Below, piece after piece: positions 1-8,287 of a DNA stretch of 62,951 nucleotides (the first letter of the stretch is position 1; every line of letters begins with the position of its first letter). The notes beneath the pieces were generated by a model. The model had not been told where the DNA came from, made no database searches, and saw only the letters and a program-made list of their open reading frames with translations. The stretch covers positions 1-62,951 of the forward strand of contig JBMYTN010000024.1 in assembly GCA_049604415.1 (NCBI GenBank), written 5' to 3'. The DNA is from JBMYTN01 sp049604415. Lineage in GTDB: Bacteria > Pseudomonadota > Alphaproteobacteria > Rhodospirillales > Rhodospirillaceae. Both the position numbers and the translations under genes were made by a program.

Positions 1-1
1 A

Positions 2-643
2 ACCCTGCAAGACAGCTTCCGCCGTCCGCTATGGTTGGGGGAGCGGGTGCTCACCCAGAAGACCCGGGATCCTTGGCCCAAGGTCTATAGCCTGCATGCC
101 CCAGAGGTCGAATGCATCGGTAAGGGCAAAGCGCACAAGCCATACGAGTTCGGCATAAAAGCCTCCATCGCAACCACTCTGAACCGCTGCAAAGGCGGCC
201 AGTTTGCTGTCCACGCAACCGCTCTACCAGGCCGTCCCTACGATGGCCACACATTGGAGAAGGTGATCCCCGGGATCGAAAGCATAACCGGGGCTACTTT
301 GAAGCGCATCTTGGCCGATGCAGGATACAAGGGGCACAACGCTCCGGACGTTTATAAACTCAGGGTCTTCACCGCCGGACAGAAACGACGTGTGACACCC
401 GCCATCAAGCGCCAGATGAAGCGAAGATCTGCCGTAGAACCGGTCATCGGACACCTCAAAAACGAACACCGCATGGACAGGAACTTCCTCGCCCATAAGC
501 AAGGTGATGCCATCAATCCGATCCTGGCCGCTGTCGGATATAACTTCCGCCTCATCCTCAAATGGATCAGGTCTCTTTGCATCAGAATCTGGGTAACTCT
601 TCGGGGCTCCCAATCTGATCAGGGCCTCTATCTCTCCGCCTGA
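2..643 (+). CDS. IS5-family-like DDE transposase, 3' part (cut by window edge)
   Basis: The reading frame is open from base 2 and continues upstream of the window, so this is the C-terminal ~213 residues. The order of motifs is that of IS5-like transposases: a KVYSLHAPEVECIGKGKAHK block, then ILADAGYKG carrying the second catalytic Asp, then SAVEPVIGHLKNEHRMDRN carrying the catalytic Glu with the following K/R. The first catalytic Asp would lie outside the window. I could not identify the right terminal inverted repeat between the stop and base 668. The element directly abuts the AT-rich defence-like module that follows, which fits an accessory region. Assignment to IS5 rather than a neighbouring DDE family is from remembered motif similarity. 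Confidence 0.8.
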   Translation, partial: TLQDSFRRPLWLGERVLTQKTRDPWPKVYSLHAPEVECIGKGKAHKPYEFGIKASIATTLNRCKGGQFAVHATALPGRPYDGHTLEKVIPGIESITGATLKRILADAGYKGHNAPDVYKLRVFTAGQKRRVTPAIKRQMKRRSAVEPVIGHLKNEHRMDRNFLAHKQGDAINPILAAVGYNFRLILKWIRSLCIRIWVTLRGSQSDQGLYLSA

Positions 644-667
644 TCAGCATTCTTCACGGTCGACTAA

Positions 668-1600
668 TTATTGATCTACTAATAATTGCATAGTTTCGAA
701 CAATTTATCTTTCCATTTGTCAGAATCGAAGTGATCTCCAGTTGTTGCTGCTTTTACGAGTCTTAGTCTATCCATTACAATACCCGCCTCTCGGGTGACT
801 TCGTTGAGTTTAGGGTCAGGAATAACAAATGGGACTGCAAAAAATTTAGTAGGATCAACTTTTAATTTTACAAACCATTTGAAAAATTTCTCAGAGACAT
901 CACCCAGTTTTGTATCCCAATCATTTCCGCAGGCACATTGGCCAAAGTAGAAAGGTTGCCCAATTGGACGACCGCACCCAAATTCTTTCCATAAAATGTA
1001 GTCAACTCCTTCGTCACCTTGGCGTGGTCCCTCATCAGGTAATTCTGGGTCTGGTTTCCAGTGAAGCTCTTTACTTTTCTCAACTGCAACCATCACTGCA
1101 TTCTTGAATCGTCTTTTTTCATTTGGAAAACCAATATGGCAGTAACGAGTATTTGGACCAAGGTAATTTGCTGTAAGTATCGTCGCCAACCTCTCAAACT
1201 TACGAGGAAAACCGGTGTATTTACCTTTAGTTAAGTTTGGACTCAATGAGGTGCATAGTAAAAACTCATAAATCAATGTTTCAGACTGCTCATAAGACAA
1301 AATATCTCCATCTAATTTGAAAGGATACAAGTCACCAAGAAGAACTGACCTTCTTTCAAGTTCTTCAGTAATTTGAGACGATGCGGTGTCCATTGAAGTT
1401 TCATGTGTTTGCCATGATGCTTCAAGCTCATTGTCATTTGTAGAGTAGTTCTCTTCTAAAGTATCAGCTATAGCATCATCTCTGACCCCTGATGTGGCTT
1501 GTGCTCTTCCTGTTCGAAGTGCTACCAGCTCTGCTTGATCGGAATCTTTTGAAATCTTTAAAAGTTGATTTTTGAGATAGTATTCGTTGTTATTGCTCAT
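668..1600 (-). CDS. Mrr-like / PD-(D/E)XK nuclease candidate partner of a ParB-like protein
   Basis: A 310-residue protein of low-GC codon use. The start chosen (ATG at 1600) overlaps the stop of the upstream ParB-like gene by 11 nt; a longer reading into that gene is possible but unlikely. Residues ~30-85 are polar and probably flexible. Residues ~195-232 read GDEGVDYILWKEF, then GQCACGNDWDTK. This layout (GVD-hydrophobics, a variable loop, then a Gln-Cys strand) resembles the GVD...QCK core of Mrr-type PD-(D/E)XK nucleases. However, the usual Lys position is Ala, and Lys231 is the nearest alternative. The Cys-x-Cys may instead be structural. A nuclease role is inferred from this pattern and from the ParB-like partner; it is not certain. 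No transmembrane segment or signal peptide is seen. Confidence 0.6.
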   Translation of the reverse strand: MSNNNEYYLKNQLLKISKDSDQAELVALRTGRAQATSGVRDDAIADTLEENYSTNDNELEASWQTHETSMDTASSQITEELERRSVLLGDLYPFKLDGDILSYEQSETLIYEFLLCTSLSPNLTKGKYTGFPRKFERLATILTANYLGPNTRYCHIGFPNEKRRFKNAVMVAVEKSKELHWKPDPELPDEGPRQGDEGVDYILWKEFGCGRPIGQPFYFGQCACGNDWDTKLGDVSEKFFKWFVKLKVDPTKFFAVPFVIPDPKLNEVTREAGIVMDRLRLVKAATTGDHFDSDKWKDKLFETMQLLVDQ

Positions 1601-2750
1601 CTTCAATTTCACCTTCGACAATATCTTTAAGTCGCCGGTGGAGGTCCACTGCGAGCGATCTAACCCGCTGTGAATTGGGTACATGCTGTTGAGCGACTTC
1701 AACATTTGGGGGCTCAGCGGAAATAGTGGATACCAAGTCACCCAATATTGACTTAATCTGTCCTAGATTGTCTTCAAGTTTATTTTCGATGGGTTTTGTG
1801 ATATCAAGTACAGTGGCGAGGTCCTTACCGGTTTTGAGTAGTCTAACTTTTTCACTATCTGAAAAAGCTTTTGCCAAATCAGAGAGTTGGCGGGAATCAA
1901 ATACTGCAGCGCTTTTGCCAGTTGCTCTATCGCCAAACATAGTATGTACAACAGTAGTAGCATTATCTATTTTATCTTTGGGAATTGGTTCTCGAGATTC
2001 TGAATTGCTATCCTCTAGTCCACAAAATTCCCGTGTAGCCTTATATCCAAGTATTGTGTATACCCAAGAAAATGGATATTCGGAGACGCTTCCTCTTCCT
2101 TTTCTTTGACTGTTGGTGGGGATGAAATTGCCACTATCAGTCAACTGCTTGATAAAGCGATACCCTTCGAGAAGTCTTATAACAGTACTGTGTTGATCGC
2201 CAATCATCTTGGTGATGCTGGAGACTGGTATATTTGTGTCATCGGTAACCCTTGCCACCCAGGATGCTTTTGCATAGGAGTCCCAAGGTTGGGCCGCTGC
2301 GATGTGACGCACACCCAAATAGGATAGCATTGTCTCGGCAGCCGGACCTTTTTCTTCAAATATTAATACAGGTATGGGTTCAATTTTTGGTTTATTGTTG
2401 TCTAACCAAAGTTTCTGAATCCTTTGCATCATTTTTTCTTGCCGAACTGACCGAGGGTCGCCAGTCAATACAATGCAAGCACAAAGACGCCGATTACCTT
2501 CTTTTACAACGAGTTTCCCATCATCATTTTTTACGCAAACTAGAGGTTCAGCCGCGAAAAAACCATTCATGGCAAGGGAGTTTGCAACATCGTCGATGCC
2601 AAATTTTTCAATGATTAAGTCGACGAGTTTAGACTGTTCAACGTTTCTGTCTAGTTCACCAAAACGAGGGTTTTCATGGTCTAAGAGCAAATCAGAAATC
2701 TGTTTTTGGTCAGGGACTGTTCCAGGCATGGTATCGGTTTGATCAACCAC
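1590..2750 (-). CDS. ParB/Srx-fold N-terminal domain protein (defence-like)
   Basis: A 386-residue protein with a GTG start, supported by GGAG six bases upstream; an ATG seven codons in is the alternative. Residues ~15-110 match a ParB N-terminal domain: LLLDHENPRFGELDRN at the start, then LVVKEGNRRLCACIVL, the equivalent of ParB box I. A helix-turn-helix-like stretch (SSITKMIGDQHSTVIRLLEG) follows near residue 180, and the C-terminal third is helical. Chromosomal ParB proteins are paired with ParA and parS. Here there is no ParA, and the gene is translationally coupled to a nuclease-like gene in an AT-rich island beside a transposase. That context suggests phage defence or DNA modification sensing rather than segregation (inference). 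Confidence 0.75.
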   Translation of the reverse strand: MVDQTDTMPGTVPDQKQISDLLLDHENPRFGELDRNVEQSKLVDLIIEKFGIDDVANSLAMNGFFAAEPLVCVKNDDGKLVVKEGNRRLCACIVLTGDPRSVRQEKMMQRIQKLWLDNNKPKIEPIPVLIFEEKGPAAETMLSYLGVRHIAAAQPWDSYAKASWVARVTDDTNIPVSSITKMIGDQHSTVIRLLEGYRFIKQLTDSGNFIPTNSQRKGRGSVSEYPFSWVYTILGYKATREFCGLEDSNSESREPIPKDKIDNATTVVHTMFGDRATGKSAAVFDSRQLSDLAKAFSDSEKVRLLKTGKDLATVLDITKPIENKLEDNLGQIKSILGDLVSTISAEPPNVEVAQQHVPNSQRVRSLAVDLHRRLKDIVEGEIEDEQ

Positions 2751-3156
2751 GTTAGTCTCCAGTGTTACACTTTCGAGATTTCAATTGAATAGCTAAAATC
2801 TCTCCCAGCACCAGATGGTAGTGCATCTGAGGATGCTACTGCAATATAAAAAACTCTCAGTGTACAACATATGAAGTGTAAATGATTAATAGTTTGTTAT
2901 TGGCTGTGAGTTTTTAGATTAAATGAAGTTGTGTTCATATATTTTCATTTTCTTATACGAATTTATTGGAAACGAATAATGGTTTATGTTGGTAAATCGG
3001 AAAAACTAAGATGTGAATTGGACATAAAGTTTGGTTTGGCTAAGAATCTTGTCTTTACGTATTGTTTAGATACCAGCTTGTGTCGTGAGCACACAGCCGC
3101 CCCACCTTCCAGCGGAGCGGCTGCGCTCTTGCTCAGACCTGCGCCCAAACGCACAC
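2751..3156. other. AT-rich intergenic region with small inverted repeats
   Basis: No credible gene. Bases 2751-3070 are strongly AT-rich and should hold the promoter of the leftward ParB-like gene. CAGATG at 2812-2817 pairs with CATCTG at 2824-2829, and GCATC/GATGC pair at 2823-2836; these could be an operator. GC content jumps near 3075, where the host-like ABC operon begins. AGCCGC (3095-3100) and GCGGCT (3117-3122) could form a weak hairpin after the transporter genes, without a T tract. Confidence 0.5.
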
Positions 3157-4119
3157 CTAAGGCAGGGACACCGCATCCGGGGCGGCGCTCGCCAGGGCAT
3201 CGCCGGAGAACTTGGTCAGCATGGTCTCCAGCGACACCGGATCGCCCTTAATCACACCCTGCTCCAAAATCCAGTCGGCCTCCGCCACCAGAAGCTCGGC
3301 CAGCTCCGTATCCAACTTCAGGCCGATATCCACATCCTGCCACATGGTGGCGAGATCGTCGGTGGAGATCGCACCGCTCATCGACTTGCTCACCGCCGCC
3401 ATCGCTGCAGCCGGATCGGCGGCCACATCCGCATCAGCCTTGGCCAATGCGCTCATAAAGGCCTCCAAGACAGCGGCCCGGGGACCGGTCATGTCCGGGG
3501 TCGCCGACAGGATATAATGCACCTGATAGCCCGGCACCCGAAGCTCGCCATAGTTCTCGGCCAAGGTGGTCTTGGCAGCGGCATAGAAGCTCGGGAAGGG
3601 CACAATCGCATCTACATCCCCCCGGGCCACGGCTGGCACCAGATCCGGCGGCGCGGCACTGACGATTTCCGCCTCAACCCCGGCAGAGGTCAGGATCTGA
3701 TCGACATAGAAATTCACATTGGTGCCGATGGTGGTGCCAATCTTCTTGCCCGCCAGATCCGCGGGTGAGGCCACCGCGCCGCTCTCGGTGTTGATGATCA
3801 CCCGGGAGCCCGTGAACCGGGCCAGATCCGCCACCACGGCGAAGTCCTGGCCAGTCAACGCCCCGACCGCTGCGGGAAACTCGGCCATGAAGGTGATGTC
3901 CACCTGACCCCCCAACATGGCCTCAAAGCCCTCCCGGCCGGTACGGAAGGCAACGAACTCGATGTCGAGACCGGCCTCTTCGAAATAGCCCTTCTCAATG
4001 GCGATATCGACCTGCGGGGTTTGCGGGTTCGGTGTCCAGGCAAAGGTCAGGCTCTCGGCCCAAGCGGGCAGCGGGGCGCAGAGCAAGGCGGCGGCAAACA
4101 GGGATGTCAGTCGTTTCAT
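3157..4119 (-). CDS. NitT/TauT-family ABC transporter substrate-binding protein
   Basis: A 320-residue periplasmic binding protein with a clear Sec signal peptide (KRLTSLFAAALLCAPLPAWA). The mature part opens ESLTFAWTPNPQTPQVDIA, as in SsuA/TauA/nitrate-type binding proteins that deliver sulfonates, taurine, nitrate, pyrimidine precursors and similar small anions. The second of two consecutive ATGs is chosen because GGGAG lies six bases before it. It is the last gene of the leftward operon arylsulfotransferase - permease - ATPase - binding protein, 78 bp after the ATPase gene. The ligand cannot be read from sequence. The arylsulfotransferase upstream suggests an organosulfur or aromatic compound (inference). 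Confidence 0.85.
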   Translation of the reverse strand: MKRLTSLFAAALLCAPLPAWAESLTFAWTPNPQTPQVDIAIEKGYFEEAGLDIEFVAFRTGREGFEAMLGGQVDITFMAEFPAAVGALTGQDFAVVADLARFTGSRVIINTESGAVASPADLAGKKIGTTIGTNVNFYVDQILTSAGVEAEIVSAAPPDLVPAVARGDVDAIVPFPSFYAAAKTTLAENYGELRVPGYQVHYILSATPDMTGPRAAVLEAFMSALAKADADVAADPAAAMAAVSKSMSGAISTDDLATMWQDVDIGLKLDTELAELLVAEADWILEQGVIKGDPVSLETMLTKFSGDALASAAPDAVSLP

Positions 4120-4197
4120 CATACTCTCCCGAAAGGGGTTGGGGGTGGAGGGGACTTAAGTTGAATTGAGTGGAGTGGCTGGGACGCGAGGCCCCGG

Positions 4198-4989
4198 TTA
4201 CGCACTGGCTTTGGCCTCCTGGGGCCGCAGCAAACCGAGGATCTCTTCGCGGATCTCCAGCAACTCCGATCCGGAGCGGCTAAAGGCCCGGGGCCGTGGC
4301 TGGGTCAGGGGGTAATGCCGGATCAGGCGGCCCGGGGCCTGGCTCATGACCCGGACGTCATCGGCCAGCAACAGGGCCTCGTCGACGTCATGGGTGACGA
4401 ACAGCACCGTGGCCCGATGCTGCTGCCAGACATCCTGCAGCAGGTCATGCATGGACAGCCGGGTCTGGGCATCCAGCGCGCCAAAGGGCTCGTCCATCAG
4501 CAGCACCTTGGGGCCAACGGCGAAGGTCCGGGCGATGGCCACCCGCTGCTTCATGCCGCCAGACAGCTGCTGCGGATATTTGTCCGCATGCTTGCTCAAG
4601 CCGACCTCGGCCAGGGCGGCATGGGCGCGGTCCAGCTCCTCGGACCGGGACAGGCCGAATTGCTTCAAGCCAAAGCGGACATTGCCGAGCGCCGTGAACC
4701 AGGGGAACAGGGCATATTGCTGGAAGATCACACCGACCTCATTGGACGGCCCGGTGACCTTTTTGCCGTCCAAGGTGATCTGACCCGCCGACGGGGTGAC
4801 GAAGCCGGCAATGGCGTTCATCAAGGTCGACTTGCCGCAACCCGACGGGCCGATCAGCGCGGTGAAGGTGCCGGGCTCCAGGGTCAGGCGGGTCTCCGCC
4901 AGGGCGGTCATCTCGCCCTTCTTGCCCTTGAAGCGGATGACGACGTCGTCGATCTCAACTTGGCCGACGGAGGGGGCGGGATCTGCCAT
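4198..4989 (-). CDS. NitT/TauT-family ABC transporter ATP-binding protein
   Basis: A 263-residue cytoplasmic ATPase that powers the importer. Walker A is GPSGCGKSTLMNAIAG, the signature is QQLSGGMKQRVAIARTF and Walker B is VLLMDEPFGALDAQTR; the H-loop is in LFVTHDVDEALLLAD. The D-loop and helical-domain sequences match SsuB/TauB-type subunits. The ATG at 4989 is chosen because it overlaps the permease stop (TGATG), the usual coupling in such operons; a TTG 15 bases upstream is less likely. No C-terminal regulatory domain is present. Confidence 0.9.
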   Translation of the reverse strand: MADPAPSVGQVEIDDVVIRFKGKKGEMTALAETRLTLEPGTFTALIGPSGCGKSTLMNAIAGFVTPSAGQITLDGKKVTGPSNEVGVIFQQYALFPWFTALGNVRFGLKQFGLSRSEELDRAHAALAEVGLSKHADKYPQQLSGGMKQRVAIARTFAVGPKVLLMDEPFGALDAQTRLSMHDLLQDVWQQHRATVLFVTHDVDEALLLADDVRVMSQAPGRLIRHYPLTQPRPRAFSRSGSELLEIREEILGLLRPQEAKASA

Positions 4990-5753
4990 CAGCCTTGCTC
5001 CCAATGCACGAGTTTCTGGCCGATCAGATTGACCACATAGTCAAAGCAGGCGCCCAACAGGCCCAGAATGATCAGTAGGGAGAACATCCGGTCGGTGCGG
5101 ATATATTGCCGCGCCTCCTGCAGCCGGAAGCCCAGGCCCGAGGACGCCCCGGACAGCTCGGCGGCCACAAGGCTGAGGAAGGCCAGTGCCACACCCAGCC
5201 GGATCCCGGCAAAAATATGCGGGGCGGCGGCGGGGATGATCACGGTGATGAACTCCCGCAGGCGGGAGGATCCCAATGACCGGGCGGCGCGCAAATAGGT
5301 CTCCGGTACAAACTGCATGCCGTGATGGGTGTTGAACCAGACGGTTAGGAACACCGTGTAGGAGACGACGAAATATTTGGAGCCCTCGCCAATGCCGAAC
5401 CAGACAATGGCGACCGGCACCAAGGCGATGGCGGGAATGGGCCGCAGCAGGTTGAGAAACGGGTTGAGCACCGTGCGCACCGGGGCGACCCGTCCGGTCA
5501 ACAACCCAACACCGACCCCCAATGTCGCGCCAATGGTAAAGCCGATGGCGGCGCGGCCCAGGGAGACGCTCAGATCCTTGGGCAGGGTGCCATTGGCCCA
5601 CATTTCCACGGTCGCGCTCCACACCGACCAGGGCGCGGGGAAGATGGTTTCCGGCACCACACCGGACAGTCCAACCAGCGACCAGAGGATAAAGACGGAG
5701 CCGAAGGAAATAACCAGCGAGCTGCCGGACGACAGGCGTTTGATTAGAGCCAT
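4989..5753 (-). CDS. NitT/TauT-family ABC transporter permease
   Basis: A 254-residue inner-membrane permease with about six hydrophobic segments. The cytoplasmic EAA-like loop reads ARSLGSSRLREFITVIIPAAAPHIFAGIRLG, shown here in two parts: ARSLGSSRLREF and then IPAAAPHIFAGIRLG. This loop contacts the ATPase. The family is BPD_transp_1 of the SsuC/TauC type. The start overlaps the arylsulfotransferase stop by 10 nt and the stop overlaps the ATPase start, so all four genes are one transcript. Confidence 0.9.
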   Translation of the reverse strand: MALIKRLSSGSSLVISFGSVFILWSLVGLSGVVPETIFPAPWSVWSATVEMWANGTLPKDLSVSLGRAAIGFTIGATLGVGVGLLTGRVAPVRTVLNPFLNLLRPIPAIALVPVAIVWFGIGEGSKYFVVSYTVFLTVWFNTHHGMQFVPETYLRAARSLGSSRLREFITVIIPAAAPHIFAGIRLGVALAFLSLVAAELSGASSGLGFRLQEARQYIRTDRMFSLLIILGLLGACFDYVVNLIGQKLVHWEQG

Positions 5754-6880
5754 GACAGCGCCTCCGCCGGATAGCGGTGGGCCCGGAAGCAGCTATTGGT
5801 CGCCCCGGTGATGAACTGGTTCAGCGGCGCGGGATATTCGGCGAAATCGGGGATGACATATTCCCAAACCAGGGTTCCGTCCGGGGTGACCTCGAACAAC
5901 CGGCCAAAGGCGCTTTCACAGATAAAGGTGTTGCCATTCCACAGCCGCTCGGCACTGCCCATGAAGGGCGAGAAAAAGCTGATCGGCGTCGGATCCGCAT
6001 AGCTCCAGGTCACGGCCATGGTTTTGGGATCAAACTCCAGCGCCCGGGAAAACGGGTTGGAGGAGCCGGGCCGGATATTGCCATTGTCGAAGCACAGCAC
6101 CGTGCCGCCCGCCATTTCGATGGGGGTGTGTTGCTGGGCGACAATCTCCGGTCCCGCATGCCAGACAATGGCCCCGGTGGCTTTGTTGACCGCAATCACG
6201 CCCGAGGTGGTGCGCAGGCTCATCAGCACCAGGCCGTCTTTGGTCTCCGAGACCCCATTGATCATCGGCCAATGGCGGCGGTCAAAAATCGGGTGGATCG
6301 GCAAATCCGCCGGGTCAATATGGTCCCAGATCCGCCATTCCCAGACCACATCCCCGGCCCGGTTGACCTCGCGGACAATGTCGGACTGGACGATGCCATC
6401 GGCCCCATCCTTGCGCGGATCGCCGCCGGTGATGCGCTTGGCCTTGTCGGCGGGCAGGGGGGCGGCAACGGTGTAGAGCAGATTGCCATTGGCCAGCCAG
6501 GCGGCATCGTGATGGTGATAGATGTCCTCATGGCGCCAGACGATCTCCCCGCCCGGGGTCACCTCATAGAAATCACCGCCATGCCAAATGTCCCAGGCCG
6601 GATACAGCGCCGCCGAGGTGGCATGGCTGCCATTATAGCCCAGATTGCCATTGGCCAGGATCACCGCATCCCGCCCGGGGCGGACCGGCAGATCCCATTT
6701 GTGGACCTTGCGCCCCTGGGCATCGACCAGATCGACCTCCCCATTCCCGGTCTGGCGGGCATAGAGGGTGTAGCCGCCGGCAGAGCGCTGCGGATCAGAT
6801 CCGGTCAGGCCAATCCGACGGCGGCACAGGGTTATTTGGTCAACCCCATCAGGGCTGGGGGAGGCAGGGGCAAGGCGCAT
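5744..6880 (-). CDS. arylsulfotransferase (ASST) family protein
   Basis: A 378-residue beta-propeller-type protein of the arylsulfotransferase family. These enzymes transfer sulfate from a phenolic sulfate ester to another phenol without PAPS. Repeated blade-like motifs are visible: GGDFYEVTPGGEIVWRHED, DIVREVNRAGDVVWEWRIWD, TGAIVWHAGPE, and FEVTPDGTLVWEY, with His-rich loops (IYHHHDAAWLANGNLLY). There is no obvious signal peptide, unlike periplasmic AssT of enterobacteria, so a cytoplasmic location is suggested. It is the first gene of the operon and lies 23 bp downstream of two LacI-type operators. The start gives a normal length for the family. Substrate is unknown; coupling to a TauABC-like importer suggests uptake and processing of a sulfated or sulfonated compound (inference). 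Confidence 0.8.
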   Translation of the reverse strand: MRLAPASPSPDGVDQITLCRRRIGLTGSDPQRSAGGYTLYARQTGNGEVDLVDAQGRKVHKWDLPVRPGRDAVILANGNLGYNGSHATSAALYPAWDIWHGGDFYEVTPGGEIVWRHEDIYHHHDAAWLANGNLLYTVAAPLPADKAKRITGGDPRKDGADGIVQSDIVREVNRAGDVVWEWRIWDHIDPADLPIHPIFDRRHWPMINGVSETKDGLVLMSLRTTSGVIAVNKATGAIVWHAGPEIVAQQHTPIEMAGGTVLCFDNGNIRPGSSNPFSRALEFDPKTMAVTWSYADPTPISFFSPFMGSAERLWNGNTFICESAFGRLFEVTPDGTLVWEYVIPDFAEYPAPLNQFITGATNSCFRAHRYPAEALSWL

Positions 6881-6902
6881 CGGCGGGGATCCTTTGGGTT
6901 CG

Positions 6903-6960
6903 TTAAATCGTTTTAATGATGCTAAAGTAAGATTTCGGCTTTGTAAAACGTTTTAATGAT
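6903..6960. promoter_or_regulatory. two LacI-type operators, 40 bp apart
   Basis: TTAAATCGTTTTAA (6903-6916) and TAAAACGTTTTA (6944-6955, a perfect 12-bp palindrome) both have the central CG typical of LacI-family operators. Both are followed by the same bases, so CGTTTTAATGAT is repeated exactly at 6909-6920 and 6949-6960. The centres are 40 bp apart, close to four helical turns, which would place two dimers on one DNA face. They lie between the arylsulfotransferase operon (leftward) and the lacI-type gene (rightward). Confidence 0.75.
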
Positions 6961-7086
6961 GATTTTTGCGGCAAAAAGATCGAGTGGCTAATTTTTTGGC
7001 AGATCTCCGCCCCTCTTGGGGTGTAGGAGGGACCCGGAAAAAGCCCCCGGCAAACGCCAAGAAAAGCCCCAGGAGAAGGCTCAGTT

Positions 7087-8136
7087 ATGAAAAGACCACC
7101 CAGAGGGTCGCAAAAACGGGCAACGGTTTTGGATGTTGCCCGTGCCGCCGGGGTTTCGGCGGGGACGGTGTCTAATATGCTCAGTGGCAAACGCAATGTG
7201 GATGGGGCGACCCGGCAGCGGATCGAGGCTGCGATCCAGACGTTGGGCTATGTACCCAATCTGGCGGCGCGACGGATGCGCACGGGGCGGTCCAATGCCA
7301 TCGCCATCTTCTCCTCCATGCCCATCGCCGTGGCCGCCGGGGCCTCGAAGCTGGGGTTCCTGATGGAGATCGCGGCCTCCGCAGCGGTGACGGCTTTGGA
7401 GTCTAATGCGGCGCTGACCCTGATCCCGCCCATTGAAGATCCGGTCAAAGCGCTTGATACCATCGCCATGGATGGGGCCTTGATTGTCGAGCCCGAGGCC
7501 GAGGATGCGGTACTGGCCCGGCTGACCCGCTCCGGCATTCCCACGGTGTCCATCGGCAAGCCCCCCAGCGGCGAGGGGGCCTATGTGGATCTGGACTACC
7601 ATGCCATGGCCCAATTGCTGTTCAGCCATTTGTTGGCATGCGGGGCGCGGAATTTCCCTCTGGTCGTCGGGCAGAGCCAGCGCCAGACCAACACGGTCTT
7701 CAAGCAGGTTTATGGCGATATGGCAGCCCAGGCCGGGATGACGTCCCGGATTTTGGAGGTCTCCGAAAAGCGCGCCGAGGATGGGGCTGCGGAAGCGATA
7801 GCCCAGGAGCTGGACAACGGCAAAACACTGGATGCGGTTTTGGTGCCCATTGATGCCATGGCGACCGGCGTCATGCGCGCCCTGCGCCAAGCTGGTCTGG
7901 ACGTGCCCGGGGAGGTGCGGGTGGTGACCCGCTATGACGGAGTGCGGGCCCGATCCGAACAGCCGCCTTTGACAGCCTTGGATTTACGGTTGGATGATGT
8001 GGCGGTGATCGCCACCCGGGCGCTGGCGGGTTTGATCGAAACCGGGGAGGGACCAACAGTTATCCCCGCCCCAGCGCCAACCCTCATTGCCCGGGCGTCT
8101 AGTACCAATTCCGCGACGATTGAATCGCGCAATTAG
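7087..8136 (+). CDS. LacI-family transcriptional regulator
   Basis: A 349-residue regulator. The N-terminal helix-turn-helix and hinge read TVLDVARAAGVSAGTVSNML, then GYVPNLAARRMRTGRSNAIA. The C-terminal two-lobed sugar-binding-protein-like domain (residues ~65-340) binds an effector. The start is supported by AGGAGAAGG just upstream. It is divergent from the arylsulfotransferase/ABC operon and is the likely ligand-responsive repressor acting at the palindromes at 6903-6960. Sulfonate operons are more often under LysR-type control, so a LacI regulator hints at a sugar-like or glycosylated ligand (inference). Confidence 0.9.
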   Translation: MKRPPRGSQKRATVLDVARAAGVSAGTVSNMLSGKRNVDGATRQRIEAAIQTLGYVPNLAARRMRTGRSNAIAIFSSMPIAVAAGASKLGFLMEIAASAAVTALESNAALTLIPPIEDPVKALDTIAMDGALIVEPEAEDAVLARLTRSGIPTVSIGKPPSGEGAYVDLDYHAMAQLLFSHLLACGARNFPLVVGQSQRQTNTVFKQVYGDMAAQAGMTSRILEVSEKRAEDGAAEAIAQELDNGKTLDAVLVPIDAMATGVMRALRQAGLDVPGEVRVVTRYDGVRARSEQPPLTALDLRLDDVAVIATRALAGLIETGEGPTVIPAPAPTLIARASSTNSATIESRN

Positions 8137-8161
8137 CCCTAACTTTTTGTTTTATCATATG

Positions 8162-8260
8162 TTCAAACCGCCGAACCGGTATCCACTTCGGCTGAAAATG
8201 GACTCTTGGTTTGTCGCATTTTCGAACCGCCGAACCGGTATCCACTTCGGTTGAAAATGC
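8162..8260. repeat. two copies of an alphaproteobacterial intergenic palindrome
   Basis: A 39-bp unit occurs at 8162-8200 and 8221-8259, with a period of 59 bp; the two copies differ at two positions. The second copy is bounded by GCATTTTC (8216-8223) and GAAAATGC (8253-8260), perfect inverted arms. The core, read on the minus strand, contains GAAGTGGATACCGGTTCGG. Such palindromes are scattered between genes in many alphaproteobacteria. Here it sits between converging genes and may fold as an RNA hairpin that stabilises or ends both transcripts. Confidence 0.8.
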
Positions 8261-8287
8261 TCGAGCATGCCATAGGCGCGACCGGGC

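Noticed and set aside
1590..2750. Chromosome or plasmid partition ParB
   Set aside because: No ParA, no parS-like site seen, and coupling to a nuclease-like gene; the ParB domain is shared by many defence proteins.
5777..6916. 379-codon + strand frame opposite the arylsulfotransferase
   Set aside because: The minus-strand gene overlaps its operon partner and has propeller motifs; this frame has none.
8162..8260. CRISPR array
   Set aside because: Only two units, spacer of 20 bp, long palindromic arms and no cas genes; it is an intergenic palindrome family.
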